A stretch of DNA of 57,160 nt from Pyrinomonadaceae bacterium (GCA_030841105.1 JAVEDE010000020.1:1-57160); one strand, 5' to 3'; positions 7,931-19,392 are shown, counted from the first letter of the stretch. Numbers and translations: made by a program. Notes: generated by a model from the letters alone, not told the origin.

Positions 7931-10441
7931 ATGGTGTTTTTAGAGTCAGTCTGGCAAGACCTGCGGTACGCGGTGCGGGGGCTTCGCGCGAAACCGCTGT
8001 TCACCTTCACGGCGCTGTCCGTGCTCGCGCTCGGCATCGGCATCAACACGGCGACGTTCTCGATCCTGAACGGCTTCGCGCTCCGGCCGCTGCCCGTCAA
8101 CAACCCGCAGGAACTCGTCCGCGTCGAGCGGCAGATGGCCGGTCTCGAAGCCGACGAGTGCTGTATCACATACCCGGATTACACCTACTACCGCGAGAAC
8201 AATTCCGTCTTCTCCTCGCTCACAGCCTTCTGGGGGCCGGGGCCGTTCATCTTCGGCAACGGCGCGACGCAGGGGCCGGAGTCGAAACCGGAACTCGTCT
8301 ACGTCGCGCTCGTCTCCGGCGACTACTTCCAAGCCTTCGCCGGGAACGCCCAACTCGGCCGCCCGCTCGGCGTGCAGGACGATCAGGCGGGAGCGCCCCC
8401 GGCCGCCGTCCTCAACCACGCCTTCTGGCAACGTCGCTTCGGCTCAGACCCGTCGGTCGTAGGCCGCACGATCACGATTCAGAATCAACAGGTCGCCGTC
8501 ATCGGCGTGGCCGCGCCGGATTTCGTCGGCGTCACGCCGCAGACGCCCGACATGTGGATGCCGCTCTCGGCGCAGCCGAAGGTGCTCCCGTTGATTGACA
8601 TGCAAGACCGCGGCGCGCCGTGGCTCAGGCTCGTCGGCCGACTCAAGAACGGCGCGGACATTCCGACGGCGCAGTCGGCGATGTCGGTGCTGGCGAGTCG
8701 TCTGGAAGGAGAGTTTCCGGCGACTAACAAGAAACTCGGCGTGGCCGTGGATCGCGCCTCTTCGTTCGGCAAACTCGGCGGCATGTTGCAGGTGATGTTC
8801 TTCCTCACGATGGGCGCGGTGCTGATGGTCTTGCTCATCACCTGCGCGAACGTGGCGACGCTCTTGCTCGCGCGCGCCTCTGCGCGTCACTCCGAGATCG
8901 CCATTCGTCTGGCGATGGGCGCGGGGCGCGGACGCCTCTTGCGCCAACTCTTGACGGAGAACCTCGTGCTCTGGCTGGCGGGCGGATTCGGCGGCCTCGT
9001 CCTCGCCTACTGGGCGGTGAAGCTGCTGGTCTACGTCGGCCTCCTGTTCGTGCCCGACGACATGGGCGTCATCAACATCGCCGTCAACCTGACGCCCGAC
9101 CTGCGCGTCTTCGCCTACACCGTCATCATCTCCGTAGCGACGGGCTTGTTGTTCGGACTCGCGCCCGCCTTGCACGCGACGAAGACCGATCTCACGCAGG
9201 CGCTCAAAAAAGACGGCTCGTTCTTCGATGGGCGCGGCGGGCGCAAGCGCGGACTCGCGGCGCGCGAGTACATGGTGGTCGCGCAACTCGCCGTCTGCCT
9301 CATCCTCTTGATCGGCAACGGTCTCTTAGTGCGCGGCCTGTGGCGCGCGCAGACGCTCGACCCCGGCTACGAGCACCAGCACATGTTGATGGCCGAACCG
9401 AACTTCCTTTTGCTCGGCTACGACGCGGCCAAGACCACGAGCCTCAACGAGAATTTGCGCGAGCGCATCGCGGGGCTGCCCGGCGTGCAGTCGGTCGCCA
9501 TGAGCACGCGCGCCTCGAACGGGCGGCGCACCACCATCGCCTCCGACAACTCGGCGCAGAACGCCTCGATGCTCAACGCAAACTACACGCGCGTCTCCGC
9601 CAACTACTTCGACACGATGAGCATTCAGATCACGCGCGGCCGCGCCTTCACAGACGGCGAGGTGCGCGGCAACGCTCCCGTCGCCATCGTCAGCGAAGCG
9701 ACGGCCAACCGCCTCTGGCCGGGGCAAGACCCGCTCGGCAAAAAGATTCGCTTCGGCAAGCCGCCGCGCGCTGGCAAGCAATTTGAACCCGAACCCTATT
9801 CGCCCGGAAGCGACGTGATCGGCGTCGCCAAAGACGTGCGCAGCGTGCAACTCTACGAAGTTGACCCGGCCTTGCTCTACGTCCCGCTTCAACCGACCAA
9901 CGACACGCAGGTCTGGTTGATGGTGCGGACGGCGGGCGACCCGACGCCGCTCATGTCGCCGATCCGCAGCGCGATGGAAGCGGTTGACCGCGGCGCATTC
10001 CCGAAGGTGGACACGCTCAAGAGCGACCTCGAACAGCAGATGCTCCCGACGCGCGCCCTCTCCATGATCGGCAGCGTGCTCGGCGTGCTCGGCCTCGTTC
10101 TCGCCGCGCTCGGCCTCGCGGGCATCGTGGCCTTCTCCGTCGCCTCGCGCACGCGCGAGATCGGCATCCGCATGGCGATGGGCGCGACGCCCCGCCACGT
10201 CATCAAGCTCGTCCTCAACCGCGTGGGGATGCTCGTCGTCTTAGGCGTCGTCCTCGGCATCGCCGGGGCGGGCGTCCTCTCGAAGTTCATGGTCTCGCTG
10301 CTCTACGGCGTCAACCCGCTCGACCCCATCTCGTTCGGCATGGCGTCCGTCTTTCTCGTCGGCATCGCCCTCGTCGCAGCCTTCATCCCCGCGCGCCGCG
10401 CGACGCGCATTGACCCGATGATCGCGCTCCGGCACGACTGA
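7931..10441 (+). CDS. ADOP-type ABC permease (duplicated FtsX/MacB permease)
   Basis: An 836-residue membrane protein with two MacB/FtsX-type halves. The start (VWQDLRYAVRGLRAKPLFT) and the order transmembrane helix, periplasmic MacB core, three helices, then a second copy of the same unit ending in PARRATRIDPMIALRHD are those of the 'acidobacterial duplicated orphan permease' family. These lack an adjacent ATPase and occur in many copies in Acidobacteriota. There is none beside it here; the next gene is a fused exporter with its own ATPase. Its substrate is unknown. An AGGAG lies about ten bases before the ATG. Confidence 0.9.
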   Translation: MVFLESVWQDLRYAVRGLRAKPLFTFTALSVLALGIGINTATFSILNGFALRPLPVNNPQELVRVERQMAGLEADECCITYPDYTYYRENNSVFSSLTAFWGPGPFIFGNGATQGPESKPELVYVALVSGDYFQAFAGNAQLGRPLGVQDDQAGAPPAAVLNHAFWQRRFGSDPSVVGRTITIQNQQVAVIGVAAPDFVGVTPQTPDMWMPLSAQPKVLPLIDMQDRGAPWLRLVGRLKNGADIPTAQSAMSVLASRLEGEFPATNKKLGVAVDRASSFGKLGGMLQVMFFLTMGAVLMVLLITCANVATLLLARASARHSEIAIRLAMGAGRGRLLRQLLTENLVLWLAGGFGGLVLAYWAVKLLVYVGLLFVPDDMGVINIAVNLTPDLRVFAYTVIISVATGLLFGLAPALHATKTDLTQALKKDGSFFDGRGGRKRGLAAREYMVVAQLAVCLILLIGNGLLVRGLWRAQTLDPGYEHQHMLMAEPNFLLLGYDAAKTTSLNENLRERIAGLPGVQSVAMSTRASNGRRTTIASDNSAQNASMLNANYTRVSANYFDTMSIQITRGRAFTDGEVRGNAPVAIVSEATANRLWPGQDPLGKKIRFGKPPRAGKQFEPEPYSPGSDVIGVAKDVRSVQLYEVDPALLYVPLQPTNDTQVWLMVRTAGDPTPLMSPIRSAMEAVDRGAFPKVDTLKSDLEQQMLPTRALSMIGSVLGVLGLVLAALGLAGIVAFSVASRTREIGIRMAMGATPRHVIKLVLNRVGMLVVLGVVLGIAGAGVLSKFMVSLLYGVNPLDPISFGMASVFLVGIALVAAFIPARRATRIDPMIALRHD

Positions 10442-10483
10442 CGTAACCGACAAACTTCCGGCCTCGCCGGACGACTCACACGC

Positions 10484-10515
10484 GGCGGCGTTTGCGAAGC
10501 TATCGCAACGCCGCC
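10484..10515 (+). terminator. Terminator-like hairpin after the ADOP gene
   Basis: GGCGGCGTT plus GCGA pairs with TCGC plus AACGCCGCC, with one bulged T and a five-base loop. It begins 43 bases after the stop codon. No clear T-run follows. Confidence 0.45.
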
Positions 10516-10687
10516 CACGCTTTCCCTCATTTCTAAAAGTCAAACTCTTCGCAGATACCAAGTCGCAATCGGCTGAGACTCTCTGCGCGCACACTCTCTC
10601 CGTGTCCTCTGCGCCCGCCGCCGGGGCTGGGGAAGTTGTGCGCGCGTGACTCGAAGCAGACGCATTTCATCCGGGGTAGGGCACTTA

Positions 10688-12520
<1,833 letters not shown>

Positions 12521-12571
12521 TGGTCGCCATCGAAAATTTTGAGACGTAGTTTTAAGTAAGGAGAACTGAAC

Positions 12572-13579
12572 GTGTCGGAACAGGATATTCTGCTAGTCAA
12601 GGGTCACGAAGTCGAGAAACTGCTCGTGGGTCGCGAGATGGACGTGGTGGAAGTGGTGCGGGCGGCCTACGAGATACACGGCCGGGGCGATAGCTCTCTG
12701 CCGCATTCGCTGTTCCTGCGTTTCCCGGACAACGAACGCAACCGCATCATCGCGCTCCCGGCTTATCTGGGCGGCGACTTCGGCGTCGCCGGGATGAAGT
12801 GGGTCTCGTCGTTTCCCGGCAACCTCGACCTCAATTTGAACCGCGCCTCGGCCGTCGTCATTCTCAACTCGGCCGTGACCGGACGACCCGAAGCCATCCT
12901 CGAAGGCTCTTGGATCAGCGCGAAGAGGACGGCCGCGAGCGCCGCGCTGGCCGCGCAAAGACTCACGCGCGAAGAGACGGCCGCGGCCGTGGGCGTCGTC
13001 GGCTGCGGCCTCATCAACTTCGAGGTCGTGCGCTTCCTGCGCGCCCTGAACCTCGTCCGCGAGACCGTCTACGTCTACGACACAGACGCGGCGCGCGCCG
13101 CGTCGTTCCTTCAAAAATGCGTCAGGGAGTTTCCCGAACTGCGTTTGGAGGTGGCGACCGAAGCGAGAGACGTGCTCGCGCGCGCGGGCGTGGTCTCTAT
13201 CGCCACGACGGCCGCGACGCCGCACCTCACCGACGTTTCGATGTGCCGGACGGGGACGGTTATCCTCCACGTCTCGCTGCGCGACCTTAGCCCCGAAGTC
13301 ATCCTCCAGAGCGAGAACGTGGTGGACGACGTGGATCACGTCTGCCGCGCGCAGACCTCTCTGCATCTGGCCGAGCAACTCACCGGCAGGCGCGATTTCA
13401 TCGCCTGCACGCTGGCCGACATACTGGCCGGACGCCACGAACCTCGCGGCGGGGCGAACGGCGTGACGGTCTTCTCGCCCTTCGGCCTCGGCGTCCTCGA
13501 TCTCGCGCTCGCCGCTCTGACGCGCGACCTCGCCATTGATCACAGGTGCGGGCAGCGGATTGATAATTTTCTGCCGTAA
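12572..13579 (+). CDS. sbnB: SbnB-like dehydrogenase (ornithine cyclodeaminase family), 2,3-diaminopropionate synthesis
   Basis: A 335-residue NAD-dependent member of the ornithine cyclodeaminase/mu-crystallin family. It starts with GTG at 12572, preceded by AAGGAG at 12558-12563. The Rossmann region is at VGVVGCGLINFEVVRFL, and the substrate loop includes ISAKRTAASAALAAQ. SbnB enzymes oxidatively split the SbnA product into L-2,3-diaminopropionate and 2-oxoglutarate. With sbnA six kilobases upstream in the same orientation, the cluster can probably make its own diaminopropionate building block. An ornithine cyclodeaminase role (to proline) is the alternative and is less likely in this context. 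Confidence 0.82.
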   Translation: MSEQDILLVKGHEVEKLLVGREMDVVEVVRAAYEIHGRGDSSLPHSLFLRFPDNERNRIIALPAYLGGDFGVAGMKWVSSFPGNLDLNLNRASAVVILNSAVTGRPEAILEGSWISAKRTAASAALAAQRLTREETAAAVGVVGCGLINFEVVRFLRALNLVRETVYVYDTDAARAASFLQKCVREFPELRLEVATEARDVLARAGVVSIATTAATPHLTDVSMCRTGTVILHVSLRDLSPEVILQSENVVDDVDHVCRAQTSLHLAEQLTGRRDFIACTLADILAGRHEPRGGANGVTVFSPFGLGVLDLALAALTRDLAIDHRCGQRIDNFLP

Positions 13580-13865
13580 CTTCTTCCCGGCTTTCTTCCG
13601 GGCATAGACGGCGGCGATACCAACTCGGCCGCGCCTCTCCGCGCTCCTCCGCGCGCAGGGAAAACGTCGGCGGTGCGATTTCAAGTTCGCACACTTCTTC
13701 CGATCAACTTAAGAACGCGTGTCGGGACTGAACTCCCGGCCTGACATCAACTCAACGTAAACGCGGCTTGCTGCGGTGTGGGCAAGGTGCGCCGTCAACG
13801 TCTGACGCGTCGCGCCTGCCCGCCGGGGCAGGGAAGTCTCTGAGTTTTCAGAAAAGGAATTAATT

Positions 13866-16385
13866 ATGACGATACTCTTCGGACGTGAACACAACTCTAC
13901 CGGCGACGCCTTCAACTCGATCGGTCGCCGCGCGCTTCTCGGTTTAATCATGTACGGCCTGCTCGCGGCGTTGTTAGCAGCGGACGCATACGGCGCGGCG
14001 ACTCAACAGCAGCCACAGCAGCAGTCGCAAGACGCTTCGGCCGCCATCGTCGTGCAGGCGCGCGACGCGCACGGCGACATCGTGGCGGGCGCGACGGTCG
14101 TCTCGCAGTTGTTGCCGGGCGGGGCGGTGCTGACGCACCAGACCGGAACGGACGGCTCTGTGACCTTGTTGAAACTGCCGCCCGGCCAATACCGCATCAC
14201 CGTCTCGAAACCCGGCTTCGCCGAAATTCAGCGCGAGGTGAGTCTCAGCCAGAGCGAGTCGTCCACGATGAACGTCGTCTTAGACCCGCAGAGCTTGAAC
14301 GAGTCGGTCACGGTCGCCGGTCGCGCGCCAGACGAGACGGGCATCAAGCCGGACGTCAACGGCATCGCCCGCATGGAGGACGTGCAGGGGTTGATGGTCT
14401 ACGCCGGGAAGAAGAACGAGGTGCTGGTGCTCGACAAGCTCAACGCCAACGTCGCGCTCGGCAACACGCGTCAGGTCTTTGCCAAAGTGCCGGGGACGAA
14501 CGTGTGGGAGATTGACAGTTCGGGCTTGCAGGTGGGCGTCTCGAACCGCGGCCTCGACCCGAACCGCTCTTGGGAAGTGAACTCGCGCCAGAACGGCTAC
14601 GACATCACGGCCGACATCTTCGGCTACCCGGAAGCGTATTTCACGCCGCCGCTCGAAGCCGTGGAGCGCGTCGAGGTGGTGCGCGGCGCGTCGTCGTTGC
14701 AATACGGGGCGCAGTTCGGCGGGCTGGTCAACTACGTCTTGAAGGAAGCCCCGGCGCATCGCCGCTTCACCTTCACGACGGAACAGACCGGCGGCGCAAA
14801 CGGCCTCTTCAACTCGCACACGCGCGCGGGCGGCACGCTCGGCAAGTTTACTTACAACGGCTACTACCATCACCGGCAGGCCGACGGCTACCGCGACAAC
14901 GCCGGGTTCGAGGCCGACACAGGCTTCGGCTCGATCCGCTACGAGTTGACCGAGCGTTTGAAGATCGGGTTCGAGTTGACGACGATGGGCTACGGGTTGC
15001 AGATGGCGGGCGGCCTGACCGAGGAGTTGTTCAAGCAGAACCCGCGCGCGAGCGTGCGCCCGCGCAACTACTTCCACCTGCAATGGCTCGTGCCCGCGCT
15101 GAAACTCGATTACAAGTTCAACCGCGACACGCGCTTCAGTCTCAACGTCTTCGGCGTGCGCGGCACGCGCCACTCGCTCTTCAACAGCCAGCCGGTCGTG
15201 CTGCCCGACGGGCGTCCGAACCCCGACGATCCGAACACTCCGCGCACGCTCTTTCAAGATCGCTTCCGCAATCACGGCGCGGAGGCGCGCCTGTTGACGA
15301 ACTATGAATGGTTCGGACGCAAGCACACGCTCGCCACAGGCTTCCGCTATTCCAACGGCAAGACCGTCCGGCAGCAGGGTCTCGGCGCGACCGGACTCGC
15401 GGCCGACTTCACGCCCTTCGTGCCCGACTTCCAGCGCAACCTGCACTTCCGCAACATCAACCTCGCGGGCTTCGCGGAAAACATCTTCCGCGTCACGAAC
15501 CGGCTGACCATCACGCCCGGCTTCCGCTACGACCACATAGACAGCACGGCGTCGGGCGCGCCGATCATCGGCAAGCAGAAGCAGTCGCGCTCGCTCCCGT
15601 TGTTCGGCGTCGGCGCGGCTTATCAGGTCACCGAAGGGACGAGCCTCTACGGCAACGTCTCGCAGGCTTACCGCGCCACGCTCTTCAACGACCAGTGGCG
15701 TCCGGATCCTTCGATCATCGTTGACCAGAACTTGAAAGACATGTCGGGCTACGTCCTTGAGTTCGGCTATCGCGGGCATCACGCCAACTGGCTCAACTTC
15801 GACGTGGGCGGCTTCTATCTCAAGTATCACAACCGCCTCGGACTGCTCACGCCGCAGAACACGCCGGGGCAGACCGTCTCGCTCTGGACGAACGTCGCCG
15901 ACAGCCGCAACGTCGGACTCGAATCGTTCGTCGAAGTTGACCTGCTGCGCGCGGCGAACGTCGCCGAGTCGCGCGGGTCGCTCTCGCTGTTCAGTTCAAT
16001 CGCGCAGATTGACGCGAGTTATTTGAACGGCATCGTCAAAGGCAACCGCGTCGAGTCCGCGCCCGACTCGATCATCCGCTCCGGGCTGACCTACCGTCTG
16101 CGCGGGCTGTCGGCCACGCTCCAGTTCAGCCGCGTCAGCGAGCAGTTCAGCGACGCGAACAACACGCTGGCGACCGTGGACGCGGTGCAGGGCTTGATCC
16201 CCGCCTACCGCGTCTGGGACTTGTCCGGCAGCTACAAGTTCAAGCGGTATTACACGGTGCGCGGCGGCATGAACAATCTGGCCGACGCGACCTACTACAC
16301 GCGCCGCGCCTCAAGCTATCCGGGGCCGGGGCTGATCCCGGCCGACGGGAGAACTTTTTACCTCTCCTTCGGATTTCACTACTAA
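13866..16385 (+). CDS. TonB-dependent outer-membrane receptor, siderophore type
   Basis: An 839-residue outer-membrane receptor. A long signal region (hydrophobic at about residues 24-42) is followed by a carboxypeptidase-regulatory-like beta-sandwich near 58-143. Next comes the plug, with VERVEVVRGASSLQYGAQFGG, then a 22-strand-type barrel ending in the aromatic YLSFGFHY. The plug and barrel resemble ferric-citrate/siderophore receptors (FecA-like) rather than SusC-type sugar receptors. Within the NRPS cluster it suggests uptake of the iron-loaded product, powered by a TonB such as the one at 42396. AAAAGGA precedes the ATG. Confidence 0.88.
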   Translation: MTILFGREHNSTGDAFNSIGRRALLGLIMYGLLAALLAADAYGAATQQQPQQQSQDASAAIVVQARDAHGDIVAGATVVSQLLPGGAVLTHQTGTDGSVTLLKLPPGQYRITVSKPGFAEIQREVSLSQSESSTMNVVLDPQSLNESVTVAGRAPDETGIKPDVNGIARMEDVQGLMVYAGKKNEVLVLDKLNANVALGNTRQVFAKVPGTNVWEIDSSGLQVGVSNRGLDPNRSWEVNSRQNGYDITADIFGYPEAYFTPPLEAVERVEVVRGASSLQYGAQFGGLVNYVLKEAPAHRRFTFTTEQTGGANGLFNSHTRAGGTLGKFTYNGYYHHRQADGYRDNAGFEADTGFGSIRYELTERLKIGFELTTMGYGLQMAGGLTEELFKQNPRASVRPRNYFHLQWLVPALKLDYKFNRDTRFSLNVFGVRGTRHSLFNSQPVVLPDGRPNPDDPNTPRTLFQDRFRNHGAEARLLTNYEWFGRKHTLATGFRYSNGKTVRQQGLGATGLAADFTPFVPDFQRNLHFRNINLAGFAENIFRVTNRLTITPGFRYDHIDSTASGAPIIGKQKQSRSLPLFGVGAAYQVTEGTSLYGNVSQAYRATLFNDQWRPDPSIIVDQNLKDMSGYVLEFGYRGHHANWLNFDVGGFYLKYHNRLGLLTPQNTPGQTVSLWTNVADSRNVGLESFVEVDLLRAANVAESRGSLSLFSSIAQIDASYLNGIVKGNRVESAPDSIIRSGLTYRLRGLSATLQFSRVSEQFSDANNTLATVDAVQGLIPAYRVWDLSGSYKFKRYYTVRGGMNNLADATYYTRRASSYPGPGLIPADGRTFYLSFGFHY

Positions 16386-16432
16386 CGTCCGACTCCTGAA
16401 TGGAATTTTTGAAGTAAAGGTGGAACAAGTCC

Positions 16433-17206
16433 ATGAACGAACTAGCGATCCAACCTGAGAAGGAACTAGCGATCCAATCCGAAACCGTGATCAAGCCGGA
16501 GTTGCTGTGGCCTTCGCCGACGCTCTCGATCCTGCATAAAAATATCGGCGAGTTGAACCGCGGGCTGGCGCGCATCATCCTCGAAAAAGAGCGCGCCGTG
16601 ATGGGCACGGGGATGCCGACGACCGTCGCCGGGCTGCAAGAGGGTCTCACCACCCACTGGCTCGAATACAACGTCTTGGACTGGGACTACCCGGAGATCA
16701 AGGAGTTTCGCAAGATGGTCTTGAACGGCCTGCGCGAATACTTCAAGCTCGTTGGCGACCCTGACGACGAGGGCTTCGAGATCAGCGGCATCTCTTGCTG
16801 GGCGAACGTGCTGCGCTACGGCGAGTCGCTCGAAGTGCATCACCACGACCCCGGCTTCGTCAGCGCGCACTACCAAGTGCAGAGCGGTTTCTCCGGCGAC
16901 GAGTCTGACCCGGAGAACGCGCAACGCGGCGACTCCGGCAACACCGTCTACTTCCGCCCCGGCTTCCTCGACCGCAGCCACGGCGGCAAACAGGCGGGCA
17001 CGACCAGCCCCTGGGACACAGACTGGCGCATCAGCGCGCCGCCCGCCGAAGGCAAGCTCTTCTTCTTCCCCAGCTACCTACGCCACGAGGTGCGCCCCTA
17101 CATGGGACAGGGGCAGCGCATCTCCATCGCGATGGATGTCTACGTCAAGAAGCAGGACGCGCTCATCTACTTCGGTCCCCCGCGCTGGTTCGTGCCGCAG
17201 CGGTAA
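16433..17206 (+). CDS. 2OG-Fe(II) oxygenase-like protein
   Basis: A 257-residue protein resembling the family of putative 2-oxoglutarate/iron(II) dioxygenases in which W-x-N-x-L precedes an His-rich iron site. Visible features are WANVLRYGESLEVHHHDPGF (H and D as first iron ligands), the distal histidine in FFPSYLRHEV and the arginine in QRISIAMDV expected to bind 2-oxoglutarate. A hydroxylase acting on a free or carrier-bound amino acid would fit the cluster. The N-terminus carries a short duplication (ELAIQPEK, ELAIQSE) encoded by two copies of a 15-base string. AAAGGTGGA precedes the ATG. Confidence 0.75.
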   Translation: MNELAIQPEKELAIQSETVIKPELLWPSPTLSILHKNIGELNRGLARIILEKERAVMGTGMPTTVAGLQEGLTTHWLEYNVLDWDYPEIKEFRKMVLNGLREYFKLVGDPDDEGFEISGISCWANVLRYGESLEVHHHDPGFVSAHYQVQSGFSGDESDPENAQRGDSGNTVYFRPGFLDRSHGGKQAGTTSPWDTDWRISAPPAEGKLFFFPSYLRHEVRPYMGQGQRISIAMDVYVKKQDALIYFGPPRWFVPQR

Positions 17207-17398
17207 AGCGACGCGTCGCGATGAACGATGAAGGAGGAACGATGAATTGTAAGAATGATCTTTGTCCGTAGTCAGTGGTCAGTTGCTCAAGACAGCGTTA
17301 AGCAACTTGGTTGATGACTAGAGACAACTGACTACGGACAATTGACAGCTTTTACTTCATCGTCTCTCTTTCATCGTTTCATCTCTCCGCGTCGCTTT
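17205..17398 (+). repeat. Nested heptamer-repeat hairpin
   Basis: Two inverted repeats lie one inside the other. The outer arms (about 17205-17247 and 17355-17398) share AAAGCGACGCG and repeated CGATGAA units. The inner arms (17262-17285 and 17325-17341) contain TTGTCCGTAGTCAGT-type seven-base units. The outer arm overlaps the stop codon of the oxygenase gene. Members of this element class recur in the housekeeping part of the window. Confidence 0.8.
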
Positions 17399-17431
17399 TG
17401 ACGACTGCCCGGCGCGGGCTTTCTGTATAAT
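17398..17431 (+). promoter_or_regulatory. Possible promoter for type II thioesterase
   Basis: A perfect TATAAT lies at 17426-17431, about 50 bases before the GTG start. The nearest -35-like TTGACG is at 17398-17403, 22 bases upstream, which is long, so only the -10 is convincing. Confidence 0.4.
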
Positions 17432-17481
17432 CGAAATGCTCTCGCGCTCCGGTAAAATTTGACAAGGCAGGTCGTCGGCTG

Positions 17482-18279
17482 GTGACCATTTCCAAACGCA
17501 ACCAATTCAACGAGTGGGTCGGGCGTCCCGTCCCGAATTCGCAGGCGGCGTTGCGCCTGTTCTGCTTCCCCTACGCGGGCGGCTCGGCGCAGGCTTACCG
17601 CGCGTGGCCGGATAAGTTGATGCGGCGCGCGAGCGTCGAAGTGTGCCCGATCAATTTGCCCGGCCGCGCCTCGCGCATGAAGGAGACGCCGCACACGCGT
17701 CTCGCGCCGCTCGTCGAGGCGATTGCCGGGGGCATCCGCCCCTTCCTCGACGAAAAACCTTTCGCCTTCTTCGGCCACAGCATGGGCGCGCTGACCTGCT
17801 TTGAACTGGCGCGCGAACTTCGTCGCACCGATGCGCCCGCGCCCTCGCACCTCTTCCTCTCCGGGTGCAGCGCGGCGCAACTCGTACACTTCGACCGGCC
17901 GACTTACGACCTCCCCGAAACCGAGTTCATCGAAGAACTGCGCCGCCTGAGCGGCACGCCCCCGGAGGTGCTCGAACACCCCGAACTGCTCTCGCTGCTC
18001 ATCCCGCTGCTCCGCGCCGACTTCGCCGTCTGCCAGACTTACGAGTACGACGCGGGCGAGCCGCTCGACTGCCACATCACCGCCTTCGGCGGCACGCAAG
18101 ACGACGAAGTGCCGCTCGTCCGGCTCGAAGCGTGGCGCGAGCAGACCAACGCGAACTTCAAACTGCACCTCTTGCCCGGCGATCATTTCTTTCTCCACAG
18201 CGCGGAGTCGCTCCTGTTGGACACGCTCGCGCAAGAGTTGCCGCGGCCGGGCGAGGCAGTGCGTCGCCCCGGCAGTTAG
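17482..18279 (+). CDS. Type II thioesterase (GrsT/SrfAD-like)
   Basis: A 265-residue alpha/beta hydrolase that typically removes wrongly loaded groups from NRPS carrier domains. It starts like the family (LFCFPYAGGSAQAYRAW). The triad is visible: Ser100 in GHSMG, Asp207 or Asp208 in GGTQDDEVP, and His235 in LPGDHFF. GTG is the only sensible start. It is followed 21 bases later by the phosphopantetheinyl transferase gene, so the two are probably co-transcribed as the maintenance pair of the cluster. Confidence 0.92.
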   Translation: MTISKRNQFNEWVGRPVPNSQAALRLFCFPYAGGSAQAYRAWPDKLMRRASVEVCPINLPGRASRMKETPHTRLAPLVEAIAGGIRPFLDEKPFAFFGHSMGALTCFELARELRRTDAPAPSHLFLSGCSAAQLVHFDRPTYDLPETEFIEELRRLSGTPPEVLEHPELLSLLIPLLRADFAVCQTYEYDAGEPLDCHITAFGGTQDDEVPLVRLEAWREQTNANFKLHLLPGDHFFLHSAESLLLDTLAQELPRPGEAVRRPGS

Positions 18280-18300
18280 ACCGCACCGCCGCCGCTTCGC

Positions 18301-19053
18301 ATGACGCAGACGTGGCACACGCAAACGCCCGACACGCCACTCGCCGACGGCGAGGTTCACCTCTGGCGCGCCTCTCTCGTGCAGACGCCGGACGCCCTCG
18401 ACGCACTCCACGCGCTGCTCGCACCCGACGAGTCGGCGAAGGCCGCGCGCTACCACTTCCGGCGCGACCGCGACCACTACGTCGCCGCGCGCGGTCTGCT
18501 CCGCCGTCTGCTCGGCCTCTATCTCGCGTGGCCGCCGGAGAGCCTAAACTTCTCTTACAACGCCTACGGCAAGCCCTCGCTCGACGGCGCAGGGGATGTG
18601 CGTTTCAACCTCTCGCACTCGCACGAACTCGCCCTCTACGCTTTCGCGCGCGGGCGCGATGTCGGCGTTGACATCGAACATGTGCGCGCCGAGTTCGCGG
18701 GCGACGACATCGCCGCGCGCTTCTTCTCCGCGCGCGAGGTGGAGATGCTCCGCACGCTTCCCGAAGCGACGCGCACGCGCGCCTTCTTCAACTGCTGGAC
18801 GCGCAAAGAGGCTTACATCAAAGCCCGTGGCGAAGGACTCTCGCACCCGCTCGACGCCTTCGACGTCTCCCTCATACCGGGCGAATCCGCCGCGCTCCTC
18901 GGCACGCGCGGCGACCCGCGAGAACTCGCGCGCTGGTCGCTTTACGCCCTCGACGCGGGCGACGCTTACGCCGCCGCCGTCGCCGTCGAAGGGACAGATC
19001 ACACGCTGCGCCTCCGGCAATGGCCGCCGACGCTCTCTCGCGTCAACCGCTGA
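18301..19053 (+). CDS. 4'-phosphopantetheinyl transferase, Sfp type
   Basis: A 250-residue enzyme that transfers phosphopantetheine from CoA to carrier-protein serines, activating the NRPS. It shows the family motifs: FNLSHSHELALYAF, GVDIEHVR (magnesium-binding Asp and Glu) and WTRKEAYIKARGEGL. The length matches Sfp-type enzymes of secondary metabolism rather than the short AcpS type. It is the last recognisable gene of the biosynthetic cluster. Confidence 0.93.
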   Translation: MTQTWHTQTPDTPLADGEVHLWRASLVQTPDALDALHALLAPDESAKAARYHFRRDRDHYVAARGLLRRLLGLYLAWPPESLNFSYNAYGKPSLDGAGDVRFNLSHSHELALYAFARGRDVGVDIEHVRAEFAGDDIAARFFSAREVEMLRTLPEATRTRAFFNCWTRKEAYIKARGEGLSHPLDAFDVSLIPGESAALLGTRGDPRELARWSLYALDAGDAYAAAVAVEGTDHTLRLRQWPPTLSRVNR

Positions 19054-19135
19054 CACTTCCTATAGCGCCAATCGCTGACACTTTCAGTTTGTCACCTTCG
19101 CCGACACTTTCAGTTTGTCATCTCCGCCGACACTT
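19048..19135 (+). repeat. Tandem 26-bp direct repeats after the transferase gene
   Basis: Units beginning CGCTGACACTT or CGCCGACACTT start at 19048, 19073, 19099 and 19125. The two central units are 26 bases and nearly identical (both contain CACTTTCAGTTTGTCA). The first overlaps the stop codon of the preceding gene. Confidence 0.75.
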
Positions 19136-19392
19136 CGCTTTCGCCTTCTTCACCCCGCGCCCGCAGAACACCGGCAGTGGCTTCCGGCTTTGCCCTGACC
19201 CGTGCGGCGTCACTGAGAAACGTCTCACGGCAGGGCAAGACGCCTCACTGCCTCCTCACCCTCACACCTTCCTCATCAACTCCAACCCACAGAAACTCGT
19301 CAGCCGCGCCGCACGCACACACTGCCGTCGCCGCCCCGCTGACCAGACGCGCGGGCGCGCACCTCACCGCCCGCGCGAAACCCCCTCCCTCA
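19136..19392. other. Non-coding spacer, nothing recognised
   Basis: This stretch lies between the tandem repeats and the 3' end of the small minus-strand gene. It has pyrimidine-rich, C-rich composition. Open frames across it show no start signal or recognisable domain. Confidence 0.5.
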
